NCBI GenBank assembly: GCA_029891345.1
Contig: CM057003.1
Coordinates: forward strand, 13,184,709 to 13,248,708
Length of the DNA: 64,000 bases
Direction: 5' to 3'
Origin: Dryococelus australis
Lineage: Eukaryota; Arthropoda; Insecta; Phasmatodea; Phasmatidae
Part shown: positions 35,321 to 46,579 of the stretch, piece by piece
Layout: every line of letters starts with the position of its first letter
Numbering within the stretch: the first letter of the stretch is position 1
Translations under genes and position numbers: made by a program
Notes under the pieces: generated by a model
What the model saw: the letters and a program-made list of their open reading frames with translations, nothing else
The model's database searches: none
Told to the model about the DNA's origin: nothing

Positions 35321-36142
35321 CAGGATGATTCACGAAGAGTTACCGCCACTCACAGCGCATATTTCTTACATCATTTGGAGCAAAATATGTCATAAATGTG
35401 GGTTCCTACTCAAACTATTTACAGAGTCATTCGACAATAAGCATACCCACCCTACAATGAAAAAAAAAAAAGAGTTTTCAACGCCGTTGCAGCATTAATG
35501 TGTGGTGTGGTGTCCTACACGATCAGCTGATTAGGCAATTCATTTTACCGGGATGCTTGACTGGTGTGGTGTATCTGCAATTTCTGCAAGAAGAACTGCC
35601 GCTGTTGCTTGACAATATTCCGTACTGCGGCTCAACTCACGTGCATTTCCCTGAGAGATGGATAGGACGAGGCGATTTCCACCCTTGGCATCCTCGATCG
35701 TCAGATCTATCACCACTAGACTATTGCGTATGACGATGGATGAAGTATATTGTTTACCACAAGACTGCACAAATACGTAAGGAACTACTTGCGCGTATCA
35801 TGCATTCCGCTACAGAAATAAAGGAGAGCCGTGTGCAGCTACGTAGAATAACACATGCAGTACATAAGCTTGTGGCCTGTAGGTAGACGTAAACAATTCT
35901 GAACATCTTTTGTAAACTTGTTAAGACGCAATTACGATGCTCAACTATAAACAATACAGTCTGATAACACGTCACTGTATTTACGTCTGAAAGCGTTATT
36001 ATTTTATTCGTCATTATTCAATTGTTTCGTATTACTCTGTAAATATTGGGAATAGGACCCACATTTATATGATATTAATTTGCCCCAAATGATGTAAGGA
36101 ATATGCCCTGTGAGTGGCGGCAACTCCTCGTGAATCATTCTG
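35321..36142 (+). mobile_element. TA-flanked DNA transposon, internally deleted, 822 bp
   Basis: Terminal inverted repeats of about 90 bp: the left starts CAGGATGATTCACGAAGAGT and the right, reverse-complemented, CAGAATGATTCACGAGGAGT. Both continue with CCGCCACTCACAG and TTACATCATTTGG. TA lies at both edges (319-320 and 143-144 within 35.3 and 36.1 kb). Inside is only the C-terminal part of a DDE transposase of the Tc1/mariner (IS630) superfamily. Confidence 0.85.
35500..35886 (+). pseudogene. C-terminal DDE transposase fragment with one nonsense codon
   Basis: The frame reads VYLQFLQEELPLLLDNIP, then HFPERWIGRGDFHPWHPRSS followed by DLSPLDYCV, the characteristic block before the last catalytic acidic residue in this superfamily. 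A TGA near 35731 interrupts, after which the same frame resumes as RWMKYIVY to a TAG at 35884-35886. The N-terminal DNA-binding region and first catalytic Asp are missing, so the copy is dead and deletion-derived. Confidence 0.7.
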
Positions 36143-36473
36143 TATATTCAAAAAAGATATAAAGAGCAAAATATCGTTACAAAGCGCCAGAGAGGCGCAT
36201 TCATGTTTGTGAGAGATTAAGAGCTCGATAAAAATAAAAGCACTAAATCTGATTTTCATTTATTCACACATATTATTTACTACTTTTATCTATCTATCTC
36301 CAGTGACAAGTATTATTATTATTCTCAGTGAGCGCTATATTTAATGTCTATTTCAACTTCCATTAAAGTCCTTCTCAATGTCTCTATTTTGTTACATTAT
36401 CTTAATCCACACTCTTGGTTATTAACAAATTATCAGTCTGTCTGTTACCATCATTTGAAATGTCTTTTTTTTT

Positions 36474-36715
36474 CTGGCGAGCCTCCAAATCCCGCTACGC
36501 CAGCGTGAGCACCTTCACAGTTCTGTGTGCCTTCCAGCATGCATGTTAGTAGCTAAGACGGTTGGAGAATGGGGTGCGTCTCAGGGCAAGCCCTTTACGC
36601 CTTAGATCGGGTTTAATTAATAGAATGGGCGCATGCATCGCGGCTGTAGCAGGCTTGTCTGGTGCCATGGCCGCAATTGTAGCGATGGACACACCCCGAA
36701 AGAAGGAGGGTCTAG
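36474..36715 (+). repeat. Repeat R copy 2, without the expansions
   Basis: Same family and orientation as 33774-34085. It retains the short junction GCATGTTAGTAGCTAAGA and the short CCCC, so it represents the form without the microsatellite and C-run seen in copy 1. Confidence 0.75.
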
Positions 36716-36900
36716 TAAGGGGCATAGAAAACCAGGCAAAGCGAGGAGTGCCTGGAGAAAACTATGCGACAGTCGCGGAGGATACAAATAATCCCTTTTA
36801 TTGGATTAGGGCTGGGGAAAGTAGGGTAGTTGTTAGTTAGCGAAGATAGACTTTGTGAGTTTGATGCAGGGTGGAATGAAATGGTCGCAACTGGTGTGGT

Positions 36901-36927
36901 ACCAGGGTCGCGCTATGCGACCCTGGT
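36901..36927. repeat. Perfect 11-bp stem, 5-nt loop hairpin
   Basis: ACCAGGGTCGC, loop GCTAT, GCGACCCTGGT. GC-rich perfect inverted repeat in a moderately GC-rich stretch; function unknown. Confidence 0.8.
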
Positions 36928-38600
36928 GGTGGGGGACAGAAGTAAGTCACACACACCCGACAGATTCCAGCCATATCTCTGTAACACGAAAAAGAGTGTT
37001 AATGTGTTACAGACAATTAAAATAAAACTTAAAACTAGAGGTAATATTTCTATCACCTTGTCTGTGACCTCGCGTGCAGCTGAGTGTAGAGGTGTATATG
37101 TTGGTGAGTGTAAATGTAGGTGCTAGTGAGTGTTACTGTAGGTGTGCCACTCCACAACCCTCATCAGCTGCTGCAGAGAGTACACTACGCCACAGTTCCC
37201 CAGTTGTCGCTGGAACTGCCCAGAGATCGCCTTGGAATCCATGGGCGGCGGAAGGTTTTCCCGCAAAGGGGGAAGGGGGGGGGGGAGAACTTTGTTAGTA
37301 GCCTTCGGTCATAACTTTGGTTTTTGCAATTTGTGTCATGGCACAGAGGACAAATCAGTATTTCTGTCTTTGCACAGTAATGTTTTTCATAGTTTAAACC
37401 AATTAAATGAGACTTCTAAATAAAAATAATAATATTTGCTATATTTGCTGCGATTTCGCAATTTTTTTTTTTTTTTTAATTTTATTGTGATAGTAGATTT
37501 TTAGCCTTAGAGTCATACAGTTTGGAGTACGATTCTGAAGTCATACATGAGGAGTGTTTCAAAACATATGCTAATACTGATTGTACACACGAACGCAGCA
37601 GTACATAAAAAAAAACTCACACTCTACAATTCGGCCTTAAAATCCAACACTCTAGAAATCGGACTTAAAAGCTGCGAAAATACTGAGACACGCTGTAACA
37701 ATAAAATACAAGCATACAAAAATTGTCTGTGCTGCTCTCTTCGCCGCTCCAAGAGTCCAAGCTGCTGTATGAAAACGTTGTCACGACAGCGATAATTCAC
37801 CACCATGTCATTTATAACAGCAGAATAAATGTTTAGTGACTCGACAAAGCTTACGTTCAAATGTTCAATACCTTACATCAAAGATACTTCGAACGTCTAC
37901 ACGCACGATGTTTTGGCGTTGATTAGCTAAAGACTGATTAAGCTGAACAGTATATTAATCTAAAGATTACTTTTTTTTTCACTGCGTTTTATTTATGAAT
38001 ATTATTGGAATTGTTGCCTTACAATAATAATAATAATAAATAATACCCATAACAAGATGATCGCGACAAAACGAACAGCAGAATTTCGTAATCGCGATTG
38101 TTTTAGATCTCAACTGCATTTTTGCTAAAGCAAATTCGTTAGTTTTTAGTTACATAGACATGTAGATTACCATATTAAGTTTAAGTTATATCTTTGCTAC
38201 ACTCACATGTATATTACAATATTAAGTTTGGCAATAATTGTTTCTAACGAAATACCAAGTAGTAAGCACTATGTGTGAATTGTAATTTTTGTGTAGTCTA
38301 TTAGAATACGCAACAACATAATATGATTTTCCTTTTAAAAATGGACATTCGACTGTGTTTTGTAAACTAGTTAATAGCATTATGTATCCCGACTCGTCAG
38401 CTCGTTGAACTTACTGTAGGCTACACGTATACTTTCTTAGGCATCTGTGCACTCTAGACTGGGCATAACTAAGACCTATTTACTGCTGTGACTCAATAAA
38501 ACAAATTGAATGTCTATCTAGAAACGTAGGGCCTACCTGCGTCCAAACGAGGCTTTTTAGCGGCACAATGAACAAGCCACTTCTTCATGTAGTCCAGTTA
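36928..38600. other. No gene recognised
   Basis: It includes a purine-rich G-run patch (37231-37290) resembling transposon ends, a T17 run near 37460 and AT-rich DNA thereafter. Short frames at 37547-37860 on both strands have no recognisable motif. Confidence 0.35.
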
Positions 38601-38624
38601 TTTTATGAAAAAAAACGTGGTATA

Positions 38625-39340
38625 TTTATGAACAGATTGCAAGAAAAGATATTTTTTTACATCAAAATTTCGCAGAAAAAGTTGTAGATTAACATATCCA
38701 AAATCCACCGAAATCCACTCAACTTTTCCCACTCTTTTCCTGGGATTTGTCCTGGAAGAACGCTAAGAAAATTAATAAGTCAAAAGCGGTGCATCTTACG
38801 ACAAAAAATGCGAACACAAAAATTAAAGAACACAGGATTTTCTTTAATATATCTGATATTAACATAAATTCACTAATACATTCCATTTATTTTTCCGCGA
38901 TGCGTCCGATAACGACGTGCCTTACGACCAAATATTTAGAGATCACAACACTTCGTATAATATTTCCAAAGTTAGCATAAATCCATTCATAATTTCTACT
39001 TATTTTCCCAGGATTTGTCACTGAAAATTTAAAAAAAAATTATTATTCGAAAACGGCATCTCTTACAACCAAGTGTGTAAAAAGAAATATTGAAGAACAC
39101 GAAATTTGCTTTTATTTATCCAAAAATTCACCCAGAAATTTTATTTTCCCGGGATTCGTCCTTAACAAACCCTAAATAATCAATATAAATTAATAATTTA
39201 ACCCCAAAAATATGACGAGAAAAATTTAAAGACCTTAAAATTCCCTGTAATATATAACAATGTCTCTAAACTGCACTCATAAATTCTATTTATTTTCCCG
39301 TGATTAGACCTGGAAAACATTTTATAAATTAATAAAAGTG
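38625..39340 (-). repeat. Left terminus: tandem units, reverse orientation
   Basis: The first unit reads AATAAGTCAAAAGCGGTGCA, TTACGAC, then CACAAAAATTAAAGAACACA. Later units keep GAACACGAAATTTG and the Sanger-like anchor TTTTCCCGGGATTCGTCC but are strongly diverged. About four units. This is the reverse complement of the unit at 47835-48855. Confidence 0.65.
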
Positions 39341-39399
39341 CTTAACTAACAGCACAACTGTAATATTGAATTATTATTTGTTAAAAAATTTACCTCTAG

Positions 39400-39570
39400 T
39401 AGCGTGAGGCACGGAATAAAGTAGTAACGTGGTAAAACACAGGACTCACATTCCGGAGCATCCAAGTCGAATTCTTGATTCCGCCATTCTGAATTTGGCT
39501 TTCTATGGTCTCTAGAAATCATTACAGGCAAATATCATGACCGGATCCTTTCCCCAATAAACTTTCTTTT
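39400..39570 (+). repeat. Decayed tRNA-derived SINE
   Basis: It reads TAGTAACGTGGTAAAACACA, GGACTCACATTCCGGAG, AAGTCGAATTCTTGATTCCG and CCATTCTGAATTTGG, then ACAGGCAAATATCATGACCG. The order fits a common arthropod tRNA-SINE layout (tRNA-like head ending in a B-box remnant TCGAATTC, then a body). Several substitutions in both promoter boxes make Pol III activity unlikely. Confidence 0.5.
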
Positions 39571-42500
39571 CCCTTTTTTTAGTATGCTGCGTTCTGTTAA
39601 GGGCAACTACAGGAAGGGGCGTGGTGGGGGGCGATAGTCCCCCGGGCCCCTAAAACCAAAACTACACAGTAAATTCTATACCTAAAAATTGTAATGTGGA
39701 GCATGGGTGTAGGGTTGTCTATCTGTAGAGTATTGCCTCAGCATCGTTTTGAGTTTAATGAGTGGCATTGGTAACACACTTTCATATTTATATGGTTTAT
39801 TCTTCTTTTTCCTCCGCAGAAAAGAAGCAGAACAACATCATAAAGAAAACAGACTCGCAGCCACGCACTCGAGGAGGTAGATGCTAGACAAGTATTGTAA
39901 CTATGTCGACAGCATCAGTTGTCGCTTCGAGCTGTCGGCTTGCAGTTGTTCTCTAAACTCTTGCTCTGCTTATGTAGGACATTTCTTTATGATGAATTGC
40001 AACAAGCTTAATATAAGTAACACGTTTGTTTAACTTCCGCGAAGTATAATGGAAACTGACATTCTATAGTGTTCATAGTGTAATCATAATCATTATTCTT
40101 TAACGGTTGGAGCATATCACGATATTCGTGAAATGCTGTGCTTGTGATTTAATTAAGGAACCGTATTAAAGAAATAGCATTGATGAAGTAATTAATGATG
40201 AGTATGAATTTTGTGATGAACATATTAAATCTAAAGAAATAGCTAAGTTTACAAAAATGGGTGAAGTCTGCTTCATGTGAGAGGAGAGTCGAGCTAAGCA
40301 TATCTAAAGAACAGTGTGAGTAGTTCCCTTCTTCACTTATCATTCCACTCATTATTCATTTATCTTACTTGTTTCATCATAAATTAACGTATCCTTAACA
40401 TGTCCATCCATGTATGTTTTCAATTTAAAACATGATTTTATTAATACTAGGTCACGAATGGAACTTCGTTGTAAGATGTTTATGTGAAACTGCAGAGTTT
40501 ATCCACACTCTACCGTGCGTTTTTAACTAAATGTTTGGTTTGTTTTCAACGTACATACAATATATGAATTCCTATCAAATTTCTCATATACTAAGTGTCG
40601 ACATGGAGAACAATTTTATGACCATATAAAATGCCGATATCACGAATGGTTGCTAAGTGGAGCTTTTGTCTTTGTATTGGTTTGGAACATTTTTGAGTAG
40701 AATGTTTTGGCTGGAGAAGAAAAACGTTATTACGTTCTGGAGATGATGGCTGCACGACTGGACGAGGTAGTTTCCACGACGGAGAAGGAGAGCCAGAAAC
40801 TGATTGAAAGGAAGATGTCTCATCGGCCTGGAGTTCCGTTCCACTGCTGAGAACGGCATCTACTTAGATGGCGACGAGATGGACCATGGAGTCCGCCTGG
40901 ATCCTATTCAGAACTGCTCTGGTTCCCTGCGCTTCGAAGGCGTCGAGAACTTATAGTCTGCTAGTCGTGGCAAATTAATGTAAGATTGTAATATACTATT
41001 TTGCATGCTGTATCAGCTTAAAGCCAAGAATGTGTTTCAAAGTACAGTAGAATGCTAATCATATACCCAGAGGCTTGGGACAAGATATCGTGAATCTAAA
41101 AAGGACTGAGCTATGACTGGTCGGACATTTACATATTTAATTTATTAGCAATTTCCAAGGAACAGTGCAAGATTATTAAAATGACGATTGCGCATGATTT
41201 CACAATCATGTATACCGATGAATATGTTTGAGGGAAAAAGTATTTGTTTTTCAAGCCATTGAAACTAAACTCATTTAATTTATTTTACACAACTGGCAGC
41301 AGTTATAATCATCGCTTTGCTCGTTTACTCATTGAATATTATTTGAATGTGGAACCTGTCATTTTTCAATAGAAATAGTTTGTTTCGTCTTATTAAAAAT
41401 GGTAGAATATTTTAATTGTCTGATGTTCTTTGTATGTAGAATGCTTAGTTGAGATGCACTAGTTTTTCAGAATAATACAATTGAATGACCGCTAGTTTTA
41501 AAGAGGTTGTTTTACACGAGTCCTTATCATTTGCTTATTTTTGCTTGAAAACGTTACTGATTTTAATATTCTCCATCTATTCATATGTAAAGGCTCCCAT
41601 AACTGATTTAAATTGTAATAATCTTATTTGGCAGTACTTTGACCTCTGTGTTATGTTTTCACACTGTCATCATTTTACATCACAATAATTTTTTATTTCA
41701 TTACCCCTTACTCTCCACTACAGCAGTATGCACATTCTGATTGCTGAATCTCGCCTTCCTCATTGCTATGGAAGAAATTGAAATGTTTGAATAAGAGACT
41801 AAAACAATATTGATGAATATCAGGTCTTGATAAAATACGTTTGCAAAAAAACTTACAAGTCTATCCAGAAAAGATTTATGTTAAGAATCTCTGAACTATT
41901 TCCATGTTGCTGTGTTGTTCTCGAAAAAACAAGAGACTACAAATGATAGTCTCCACAAAAATGACAATTATATTTTGGTTATGTTCCAGAACAGAGTTAG
42001 TGATAATCTTTATGATGAAAATCTTGCAATCATAGAAAAGGCTGCAATTTTAATTAGAAGAGAAAATAATTATGTAACTCAGGATCTAGGATTTTTCTAA
42101 ACATGTTCTGAATTGGAGTCTGCAAGTACCTACATGCTTAAATGCTCTGCTTTCATCCCTTAAGTCCTTGAAATGCTAATCAATAAAAAGGAGATGACTT
42201 AAAATTAGCTAGTATTGGTTAATAAATCATGCAAAACATTCGCCCAAGAGCTTATCTTTTCATTTAAGTCTTGGAGTTTCAGCTTCATCATAATTTTGCA
42301 TCCAAGCGATTAATTGACAATATGCATGAACTGGTATTCTGCAGCTTGGGAATTATTGCCATGACCACTCCAGAACTGCAGACATGCATGTTGATCGCAA
42401 GAAAACAAACCACTCTAAAATAAATTCGACAGCTCAGAAATATTCACCTTCATTATACAAAAATTGCAACAAACTAGAAGCGCCATACAGAGCCCTTCCT

Positions 42501-42584
42501 TCTGTTAAAGTTAAGAATACTACCAGAAATCACGATTTACTGTAGAAGATGGGGTGGTTGTTGAGGTCTCAAATTGCAAAATGG
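39571..42584. other. Interior of the foldback-like element, left half
   Basis: Mostly AT-rich and without recognised protein domains, apart from the coding-like piece at 40815-40956. A GC-rich G-run patch lies near 39620-39655. Confidence 0.35.
40815..40956 (+). CDS. Coding-like terminal exon candidate, unknown product
   Basis: Following AAG at 40812-40814 (possible acceptor), an open frame runs 46 codons to TAG 40954-40956, reading CLIGLEFRSTAENGIYLDGD and ending RFEGVENL. The patch is GC-rich in AT-rich surroundings and has a protein-like composition. No family recognised and no partner exon seen. The frame is closed just upstream, so if real it needs splicing. Confidence 0.22.
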
Positions 42585-43416
42585 TCAAGAATGATGCAAA
42601 TGAGTAGATATATAATGGGGGTTCTGGCACACAGGGTACGGGGTCGGATTGTCGGATCCGGAACAGCTATCTTGGATTCCCCTTTTTTTCCTTCAAAATT
42701 CCCCTTTTCCCTCATAATGTCCCTTTCCCCTCAAAATGTCCTGTCTTTTCCTCAAAATTTCCCTTTTTTCCCTTCGTTTGATTCCCTAATATGTTCCCGA
42801 TTTTCCAAAAATTCGTGAAAAAAAAATGCTTTTTTATTGCTGTGGCTGGCGTAACTCCTCAATGCGGCTAAGATACCCCAAAAATCAGCGTCTTTTCAAG
42901 ACGTATACGATCATGACGTCATACCACCATTCTGTCTCGATTTTTCATGCTCTGTCATTCCATTTTGGCTCTCTCTCTTTATCTCTTGTCTCTCTCATTC
43001 AATCTCTTTCTGTCTCACTCTCTTTCATTTCACTCTTGTCTCTCCATCATTCCATAGGTTTTTTCGGAGTTACCCCCCCTCCCCTCCCAACCGATTTTCC
43101 CTCTCTTTCTTTCATTTCTCTTTTTATCTCTTGTCTCTCACATTAAAATGTATTTTTAATGTATTTATAATGCAAAATCAGTTCAAAGAACTTAAATTAT
43201 GCACATTTCACACTTTCTCATGACAGCTGGTAACATAAAAAAAAAACTCTCATTTAGGGGCAGGAATTGAGCCTAGAGCCTGTGAGTTAAGGGTCGCTCG
43301 TGCTAGCCACTGGGTCACCACAATCCCCCATCTCAGCAAATGCTTGAATGTTCTTTATAAAATTCCAAGCGACATTGGCGAATTCCCTCGTTCAACTACA
43401 GAAATATTGTTCATGT

Positions 43417-43472
<56 letters not shown>

Positions 43473-43570
43473 CAGCACACAGATGGTCTGTGAATACTAT
43501 ATTTTAGAGCAGTTTTTGTTTATTTAAAAGCAAGCGGTGTACTGTATTAAAATCATTTCGTTATTTTCAG
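42585..43570 (+). repeat. Inner inverted arm, left copy
   Basis: About 1 kb homologous in inverse orientation to 46580-47560. Order from the outer side: GGGGTTCTGGCACA, GGATCCGGAACAGCTATCTT, a T/C-rich tract of TTTTCCC words, GCGTAACTCCT, a TCTC-rich imperfect repeat (42960-43040), CCAGCTGTCATG..., a tRNA-like stretch (minus-strand B box GGCTCAATTCC near 43265), (TA)n at 43421-43467, and AGCAGTTTTTGTTTATTTAA. No coding capacity on convincing grounds. Confidence 0.8.
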
Positions 43571-43974
43571 TCAGAATCTGAATCATATGTATATATATAT
43601 AATTTTTAAATCATTATTGTAACAAAAACTTTTGCAATTTCTGCATTCATTTTTATAATCTACGTATATTTTTACTCATTCTACATTGTCAATGTCAAAC
43701 ACTGTAATTTGTATACGTTTTTCACATGTTTCATTTTTATTTATTTAGATTAATTTTCGTATGTTTAGGAATTTGAATAATTATATGTTAGTATGGCAAT
43801 GATTTATGTTTAAATTCCTTAGATAGCTAGATTTTATTTTTGTTTGCATTTTAATTAATAATTCAATATTTTCATTTATTTTTTTGGTCTCACATTATTG
43901 TAATTGTTTCAGGGAATTTATTGTGTCATATTTATTACCTTCTACGAGACCCGTAACTCTTTAACATAAGGAAT

Positions 43975-44195
43975 TAGGCCGTTAGGAGTGTGTCAGATTA
44001 GCTGTTTGAGTAGGAAGCCTTCCGGTTGGCTGACAGGTTCGAATCCTGCACCCCCATTGGCTAGCATGATAGCGTAGGGCTAGGCGGGTAATTTCAGCTA
44101 GGAGATCGCTCTCTCTGCCGCCATATTTCAACGGGTTAAGACCTAAGTCAGGACGCACGTCCAGAAGTTGGATGTAGCGTAGGTTTTTTTTAAAG
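43975..44195 (+). repeat. tRNA-derived SINE
   Basis: A perfect B box GGTTCGAATCC at about 44036 sits inside a good T-arm (ACAGG / CCTGC) followed by ACCCCCA. A D-arm-like segment (GATTAGCTGTTTGAGTAGG) lies upstream. The 5' acceptor TAGGAGT pairs only partly with the 3' side, so it is a tRNA relative and not a functional tRNA. A non-tRNA body follows to a T-run near 44185. Confidence 0.55.
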
Positions 44196-46134
44196 TAGTA
44201 TATTAGGGTGTTTTAGTTTCTTCAGCTTGCTTAGTTAATATAGTTTTGTTTCTACGTAGAGAAGTGTGCTGTAAGCCCCTCCGTATTGCAAGCAGCTGTT
44301 TAGGAGCTTAGGTCAGTTAGTTAGACACTGTGACATTCCGTGAGCATATTTTTTTTTTAAACCATAATTTAACCTGAGAGATAGGGTTTTTAATGTTCTA
44401 CCACTAAGCTGAGCCAAGTTTAATTTTTCCAAGTAATAATTGCAGACGTTTTCATTCAGTGATTTTTTTGAATTGACAAACTGACAGGTCAAGCTAATTT
44501 ACGTTCTTGAATAAGGGAATTGTTAACGACCGTTATGTCTGACCACTTACTATCGGCATTGCTAGTTTGAATGATTTTCATAAACCCTTTGCTATTGCCA
44601 TTCAGGATTATTAGTTAGTTTCATTTACAGCCAGAACACATATCAATTAAATAAAAAAAAAACTGAATTTGGAATAAAATCATTTGGCTGGAAACTTTAC
44701 GTAGTCTGACTTCTTTTCCTATTTGTATGAATAATTGTTTTCACTTCCTCACCTTCACTGATATCCCAGTTCTGCATAATTCCTGCATGTCCTTATGGAA
44801 TGTACGTTGCATAATTTCCAGACTGTGACAAATAGTCACTGGGCTCAAGTAAAGTTGGTAAACTAAGGCGAGTGTTCTTCGCATCGAACGTCTGGTTCTC
44901 GAGTCTGCAAGAGGCAGACAGACGTTTTCCTCAGAGGGAAATATTCTACTATCACACTGCTCAGTTGTAATAAATTTTGCCAACAATATACCTAACCTAA
45001 AACGCAATATCAACACATGCTTTTATTTCACATTGTTTTATAAGCCTATGGGAGAGTATGGTTATGCAAACAGCTCAATAGTACACTACCGTTATTCCAC
45101 ACGTTGTCACGTATTTTCTATTCAGTGCTACATGGTAATATCCTGCCTGCTCACATTTTATGTTAAAACTACTTGGAATAGGCCTACAGCACGAGCAGCA
45201 GATACATATGGCAGGGCACTTGGCATTGTGTTACACATGTACTGCAGGCAAGTTACGTGTACGTTTTTCACTAAGGTGGTGTGCATAAACTATAGTAATA
45301 ATCTCGCTATATTGACACAGGGAAATAAGACAGCTTCGTGTTAATTTATTATGCGAATGTATGTTTACGCTTCATTATGTAGCAAAGCAAGCCAGGCTCG
45401 TAAACGTGTGGTTATTTATAATCATAGGTGAGCATAGTTTGCTAACTCTTAGGAGGCAGGCAGTCTCGCAAAATTTTAGTTTACAAGTAACATTTCTAGC
45501 TCCAGGAACGTATGTTTAAGCCCTATATAACCATAAGAGTAATTAACTTAAAATAATATTTTGCTTTTTTTTAATGAGAGATTTTTATAACATATTGGTT
45601 ACTCTATGATATTGGATTAAAATTAGAAATAAAATATTCAAGTATTTTCGCTTTTTCAAATTTTACTAAAATATATTACTACAAAAACACTTAAAAAATA
45701 TACATGTTCGTCTACATCCTTTTACAAATCTCAGTCCTTCGTTAAACATGAAACCAACTATCCTGACACTTATTAACTTTGCGTCGTCGTGCAGTTAGCT
45801 TGAAGGCAAAGTCCTTACAGCAAAAGCGACACCGATTAGCCACTGTAAGTTCTGTAGATGACACACCAGTAGATCCAGATGGTTCGCCTTCGTCATATCG
45901 GTGGGAGCAGGAACCAGGAACGAAGTTGCCAATCATGTTGATAACGAAAGTTGCAGGAACCCAGATATAAACTTATCAGCACTGTAGGTCTCTTAGAGGC
46001 GTGACCATAATCAATCCACAGGCTTCTTACTTACCTAGGCTCCTTGCATTATGTACACTTTGTGATATCACGAACTGTGAATATTTTCATGTGTTCGTAA
46101 TCCATACCAAAGGAAAATATGTCAATATATAAGC
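44196..46134. other. Loop between inner arms, upstream of the 138-codon ORF; no clear gene
   Basis: AT-rich. A minus-strand frame at 45742-45936 (64 codons) contains CRFCCKDF and a later Cys in a zinc-finger-like spacing and lies on the same strand as the ORF at 46135-46551, but it lacks a complete C2H2 or C4 motif and is not called as a gene. Confidence 0.3.
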
Positions 46135-46551
46135 CTACGTGTTGAGTGGACTGAATCCGCTCGTTCTCAGCTGTATATCAAGCGAATAGAGTGTCAAGCC
46201 AGAGCCCTTCAGTACCATTTCTTCTTCTTCGCCACACACCTTCTTTATGCGGTTTTCAACACCCTCTTCGATGTCATGCACATTGTAGATAGGCGTCTTG
46301 AATGTCTTTCTTGCACTCTCATCATTGTATGGCTCTGGTTTACTATAGCTGCATTCCAACCATATATTATGTTCCACACCACCATATTTTTCTACCTCCT
46401 CTGAAAGTTGGTTTATTAAGTTTTGTTTCATATATGCCAGAAATGAACAAATATCTTTCGTCGAAGCTGTCAGATTCGGAGCAACGTAATCTTTTAGAAG
46501 ACCTCTGAATTCAGATTGCTTCAGGAAAAACCCATTTGCATTCGGTTTCAT
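46135..46551 (-). CDS. 138-codon ORF in the loop of the inner inverted repeat
   Basis: ATG to stop within an AT-rich region, 138 residues, with a balanced, protein-like composition (acidic and lysine-rich, predicted mixed helix). The segment EEMVLKGSGLTLYSLDIQL resembles a block that, from memory, recurs in uncharacterised invertebrate proteins linked to self-synthesising transposons or their family-B DNA polymerases. The usual continuation is missing and the frame ends soon after. The ATG follows CTGTGAG, so it could be an internal exon whose first codon is incidental. It starts just inside the right inner arm. Identity is tentative. It is probably a captured or decayed fragment of a larger mobile-element gene. 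Confidence 0.4.
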   Translation of the reverse strand: MKPNANGFFLKQSEFRGLLKDYVAPNLTASTKDICSFLAYMKQNLINQLSEEVEKYGGVEHNIWLECSYSKPEPYNDESARKTFKTPIYNVHDIEEGVENRIKKVCGEEEEMVLKGSGLTLYSLDIQLRTSGFSPLNT

Positions 46552-46579
46552 CTCACAGGTACATAACGATTTAAAAATT

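Noticed and set aside
42826..43146. 106-codon ORF in the left inner arm
   Set aside because: Its Ser/Leu/Phe-rich product comes from the TCTC-rich simple repeat; the inverse arm yields the same low-complexity frame.
44036..44060. Functional tRNA gene
   Set aside because: Good B box and T-arm, but the acceptor stem does not pair properly and no sound anticodon arm can be drawn; a SINE head fits better.
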